Assembly: GCA_964448855.1 (NCBI GenBank)
Contig: CAYUXI010000012.1
Location: forward strand, 12,692 to 76,691
Reading direction: 5' to 3'
DNA length: 64,000 nt
Origin: QAMX01 sp964448855
Lineage (GTDB): Bacteria > Bacillota > Clostridia > Oscillospirales > QAMX01
Of this stretch, positions 61,901-64,000 are shown one piece after another. Made by a program: the position numbers and the translations under genes. The notes below the pieces were generated by a model that saw only the letters and a program-made list of their open reading frames with translations, searched no databases and was not told the origin of the DNA. Position 1 is the first letter of the stretch; every line of letters starts with the position of its first letter.

Positions 61901-63067
61901 TCAGAGAGATTTCTTCAGGAACGCTTCAATTCGCTCGAGTGCAGCGGCGATTTTCTGGACAGAGTAGGCATAGGAGCAGCGGACAAAGCCCTCACCGGCT
62001 GCGCCGAATGCATTGCCCGGAATGACAGCGACGTGCTGCTCAACCAGCAGTCTCCGGCAGAATTCATCGCTCGTCAGCCCGGTGGAGCGGATATCGGGGA
62101 AGACGTAAAAGGCGCCGCAGGGTTCAAAGCACGGCAGACCCATCCGGTTCAGCCCGTCACAGATGAAGCGGCGGCGCTGGTCGTATTCTTCCTTCATTTC
62201 CTGAATGTCCTCGTCGCCGTTTTCGATGGCTTCCAGTGCGGCATATTGGCTGACTGTCGGTGCGCACATGAGGGCGAACTGGTGGATTTTCGTCATCAGC
62301 TTGGCCGCCTCGACCGGTGCCGCAGCGTAGCCGATGCGCCAGCCGGTCATAGCATGGCTCTTGGAGAGGCCGGAAACGACAATCGTCCGTTCATGCATCC
62401 CCGGCAGCGTCGCGATGGAGACATGGCGTTCGCCGCCGTATGTCAGTTCGCCGTAGATTTCGTCACTGACCACCACGAGGTCGTGCCGGATGCACACCTC
62501 TGCAATGGGTTCCAGGTGCTCACGGCGCATGACCGCGCCGGTCGGGTTATTCGGGAACGGCAGAATCAGCGCCTTGGTGCGCGGTGTAATCGCCGCTTCG
62601 AGCCGATCTGCCGTCAGGCGGAATGCATCCTCAGCCAGCGTCGGAATCGGGACGGAAACACCGCCGCAGAGCTGCGTGATCGGGTCATAGCAGACAAAGC
62701 TCGGCTCCGGAATAATGACCGCATCGCCCGGCTCCAGAATGGCGCGCAGAGCCAGATCAATCGCCTCGCTGCCGCCCACCGTCACCAGAATTTCCTCCGG
62801 CTGATAGTCCATATCGAACCGGCGGTGCAGATACGCAGACAGCGCCGTCCGCAGCTGCGGCAGGCCGCCATTCGGCGTGTACATGGTGTTGCCCTTTTCC
62901 AGCGAATAGATCCCGGCGTCGCGGATGTGCCACGGGGTAACAAAGTCCGGCTCACCGATGCCGAGTGAAACGACATCCTCCATCGTATAGGCCAGATCAA
63001 AAAACTTGCGGATTCCGCTGGGCTTCAGCGCCACCGCTTTTTGGTTGAATTTTTCTGAAATTGGCAT
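61901..63067 (-). CDS. Class I/II PLP-dependent aminotransferase
   Basis: 388 residues of fold-type I. It has LGIGEPDFVTPWHIRDA, the substrate region LPFPNNPTGAV, VVSDEIYGEL and the PLP lysine in VVSGLSKSHAMTGWRIGY. It belongs to the broad aspartate/aromatic/alanine-like group, so its substrates are not settled. The ATG at 63067 follows GGGAGA by five bases; an ATG 22 codons earlier lies inside the Lrp gene. It lies 13 bases after the Lrp/AsnC stop and under the same T-box leader. Confidence 0.9.
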   Translation of the reverse strand: MPISEKFNQKAVALKPSGIRKFFDLAYTMEDVVSLGIGEPDFVTPWHIRDAGIYSLEKGNTMYTPNGGLPQLRTALSAYLHRRFDMDYQPEEILVTVGGSEAIDLALRAILEPGDAVIIPEPSFVCYDPITQLCGGVSVPIPTLAEDAFRLTADRLEAAITPRTKALILPFPNNPTGAVMRREHLEPIAEVCIRHDLVVVSDEIYGELTYGGERHVSIATLPGMHERTIVVSGLSKSHAMTGWRIGYAAAPVEAAKLMTKIHQFALMCAPTVSQYAALEAIENGDEDIQEMKEEYDQRRRFICDGLNRMGLPCFEPCGAFYVFPDIRSTGLTSDEFCRRLLVEQHVAVIPGNAFGAAGEGFVRCSYAYSVQKIAAALERIEAFLKKSL

Positions 63068-63080
63068 AGGTATCTCCCAA

Positions 63081-63569
63081 TCAGACCAGCATGGTGCGCT
63101 TGTCTTCACCCGGTTCATCGGTGAAGATGACACCCTTGTCTTTGTATTTTTTCAGCACGAAATGCGTCGCCGTTGCGCTGACAGACTCCATAATGGCCAG
63201 CTTTTGTGCAACAAACAGTGCGACTTCCTTCAGCGTTTTCCCCTCAATCAGAACCATCAGGTCAAAGCCGCCGCTCATCAGATAGACACTATCGACCTCT
63301 TTGTACTGATAGATGCGCGATGCGACGCGGTCGAAGCCTTCGCCGCGCTGTGGAACGACCTTGACCTCGATCAGAGCGGAGACGACCTCGCGATCGGTCT
63401 TATCCCAGTCCACAATCGTTGTGTAGCCGATGATGGTTTTGTTTTTTTCAAGTGTGCCGACTGTATCCGCCACTTCCGCTTCGCTGCATCCGAGCATGGA
63501 TGCCAGCTGTGCGCAGGTGATGCGGCCGTTGGTTTCCATCAATTTCAACATTTGATTCAGATCCGGCAT
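63081..63569 (-). CDS. Lrp/AsnC-family transcriptional regulator
   Basis: 162 residues. An N-terminal helix-turn-helix (ITCAQLASMLGCSEAEVADT) is followed by the ligand-binding RAM domain (SALIEVKVVPQRGEGFDRVA, YLMSGGFDLMVLIEGKTLK). The extra C-terminal tail of about 25 residues is acidic and basic by turns. Lrp/AsnC proteins sense amino acids. The gene sits directly behind a T-box leader and ahead of the aminotransferase, so the regulator itself would be made when a tRNA is uncharged. GGAGG precedes the ATG. Confidence 0.9.
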   Translation of the reverse strand: MPDLNQMLKLMETNGRITCAQLASMLGCSEAEVADTVGTLEKNKTIIGYTTIVDWDKTDREVVSALIEVKVVPQRGEGFDRVASRIYQYKEVDSVYLMSGGFDLMVLIEGKTLKEVALFVAQKLAIMESVSATATHFVLKKYKDKGVIFTDEPGEDKRTMLV

Positions 63570-63623
63570 TTTGAAAACCTCCCGTCAATGGAATGCCCCA
63601 AAAGGGCATTTGTTTTTGAAAAT

Positions 63624-63890
63624 AAAAAAATCCCAAGCCGAAACAATTCAGCTTAGGACGAACTGGAACAGCCCGCGTTACCACCTAAATTCAGGGGAAG
63701 CCCCTGCACTCTGCCGACAGCTGCCTGTCGACTCCGTTGACGGCGGAGGAACCGGTGAAGCCTACTCGACAGGTCTTTCGGTTCACAGCTCAGGGACCGC
63801 TTCCGGCACCGCTGCACAAAGGCTTTCACCAGCCGCCTTCTCTCTGCGCTGCAGAATTGCACCGTACTCTTTCCCGTCTACGCTTTTCCT
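63624..63890 (-). ncRNA. T-box leader
   Basis: Minus-strand leader with stem-I features: AGAGTA followed by CGGTGC, the AGAGA bulge and GGTGAA distal loop between AAGGC and GCCTT. The T-box antiterminator sequence is AGGTGGTAACGCGG (63673-63686), and a terminator hairpin (CCTAAGCTGAA/TTTCGGCTTGGG) ends in a T-run at 63624-63630. The bulge reads TGGT, which pairs with tRNA acceptor ends having discriminator A. The specifier lies near GAGCTGTGAACC; CTG (Leu, 63786-63788) is my best placement, TGT (Cys) the alternative. Confidence 0.9.
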
Positions 63891-63891
63891 T

Positions 63892-63920
63892 ATTATACCA
63901 TGCTTTTTTCGCCGCGTCAA
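63892..63920 (-). promoter_or_regulatory. Promoter of the T-box operon
   Basis: Minus strand TTGACG (63915-63920), 17-base spacer, TATAAT (63892-63897), directly before the T-box leader. Confidence 0.85.
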
Positions 63921-63961
63921 GTCCGACTGTAAAAAAAACCGGGGCTGTAAGGAGTAATATT

Positions 63962-64000
63962 AAGTTGCAAGGTTCAAATGAGCCTGTGCAACTTATTTTT
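63962..64000 (+). other. Inverted repeat and possible start of a gene at the right edge
   Basis: AAGTTGCA and TGCAACTT with inner AGG/CCT make a hairpin followed by a T-run, which looks like a terminator. On the other hand, AAGGAG (63949-63954) precedes an in-frame TTG at 63965 that stays open to the window end (QGSNEPVQLIF). The sequence ends too soon to choose; both readings are weak. Confidence 0.3.

Noticed and set aside
1..64000. CRISPR arrays, insertion sequences, prophage or integrative elements
   Set aside because: No regularly spaced repeats, transposase, integrase or phage genes were seen; gene content is chromosomal throughout.
1..64000. tRNA or rRNA genes
   Set aside because: No cloverleaf with terminal CCA or rRNA-like segments was recognised in the gaps; a tRNAscan run would confirm.

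Overview
The window looks like chromosomal DNA of an anaerobic, probably spore-forming member of the Firmicutes, class Clostridia. A GC-rich Oscillospirales-type genome is my inference from gene order and composition, not a proven assignment. Supporting evidence: the conserved yicC-remA-gmk-rpoZ-priA-def-fmt-rlmN-PP2C gene order, a ctsR-mcsA-mcsB-clpC operon, an intact pro-sigma-K gene, a T-box leader, strong Shine-Dalgarno sites, sigma-A promoters that often read TGA-TATAAT, and anaerobe-type enzymes (pyruvate phosphate dikinase, small ferredoxins, an Fe-S aldo/keto reductase).

Layout. 1-7322 (minus) is the housekeeping run ending in a truncated PP2C phosphatase gene. 7398-12664 (minus) holds a SIS-domain sugar-phosphate protein, an FtsK/SpoIIIE DNA translocase, UppP and a small membrane protein. 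12858-15084 (plus) pairs homoserine dehydrogenase with a Gfo/Idh oxidoreductase. 15200-18005 (minus) carries a PHP phosphoesterase, RsmI, a TrmN6-like methyltransferase and a 56-residue ferredoxin. 18487-23229 (plus) is the CtsR-controlled protein quality-control operon. 23366-28942 (plus) holds a polytopic membrane protein overlapping a GtaA-like glutaminase-family enzyme, then pyruvate phosphate dikinase with a structured leader. 29224-34198 (plus) encodes a 993-residue exported Ig-repeat protein and a DUF4838 lipoprotein. 34320-37187 is the TrkA/TrkH potassium system, followed by an MDR-type dehydrogenase.

38281-43448 (minus) has a MOP-family flippase, an alpha/beta hydrolase, CysK and an M3 oligopeptidase; its promoter sits back to back with that of metA (plus). 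44784-47350 (minus) is a Wzy-like polymerase plus a GT4 glycosyltransferase. 47559-51870 (plus) carries LeuA, CimA and an Fe-S aldo/keto reductase. 52046-53760 (minus) has a family-4 uracil-DNA glycosylase, a short S1-domain protein and an unknown. 53867-57740 (plus) has a DUF951 protein, a response regulator/histidine kinase pair and an HtrA protease. 58026-63569 is mainly minus: sigma-K, L28, IspE, a DUF362 Fe-S protein, an aminotransferase and an Lrp/AsnC regulator behind a T-box leader.

Amino-acid genes recur: homoserine dehydrogenase, MetA with the acetyl-CoA-type Glu111, CysK, LeuA, CimA and the T-box aminotransferase unit together suggest synthesis of Met, Cys, Leu and Ile precursors. 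I saw no CRISPR array, insertion sequence, prophage, tRNA or rRNA. Most of the region is ordinary core chromosome, and I found no convincing undescribed multi-gene system. The least ordinary pieces are the T-box/Lrp/aminotransferase unit, the exported protein pair, the overlapping membrane protein/glutaminase genes, the structured ppdK leader, and a C-rich G-poor 3' region after sigK.
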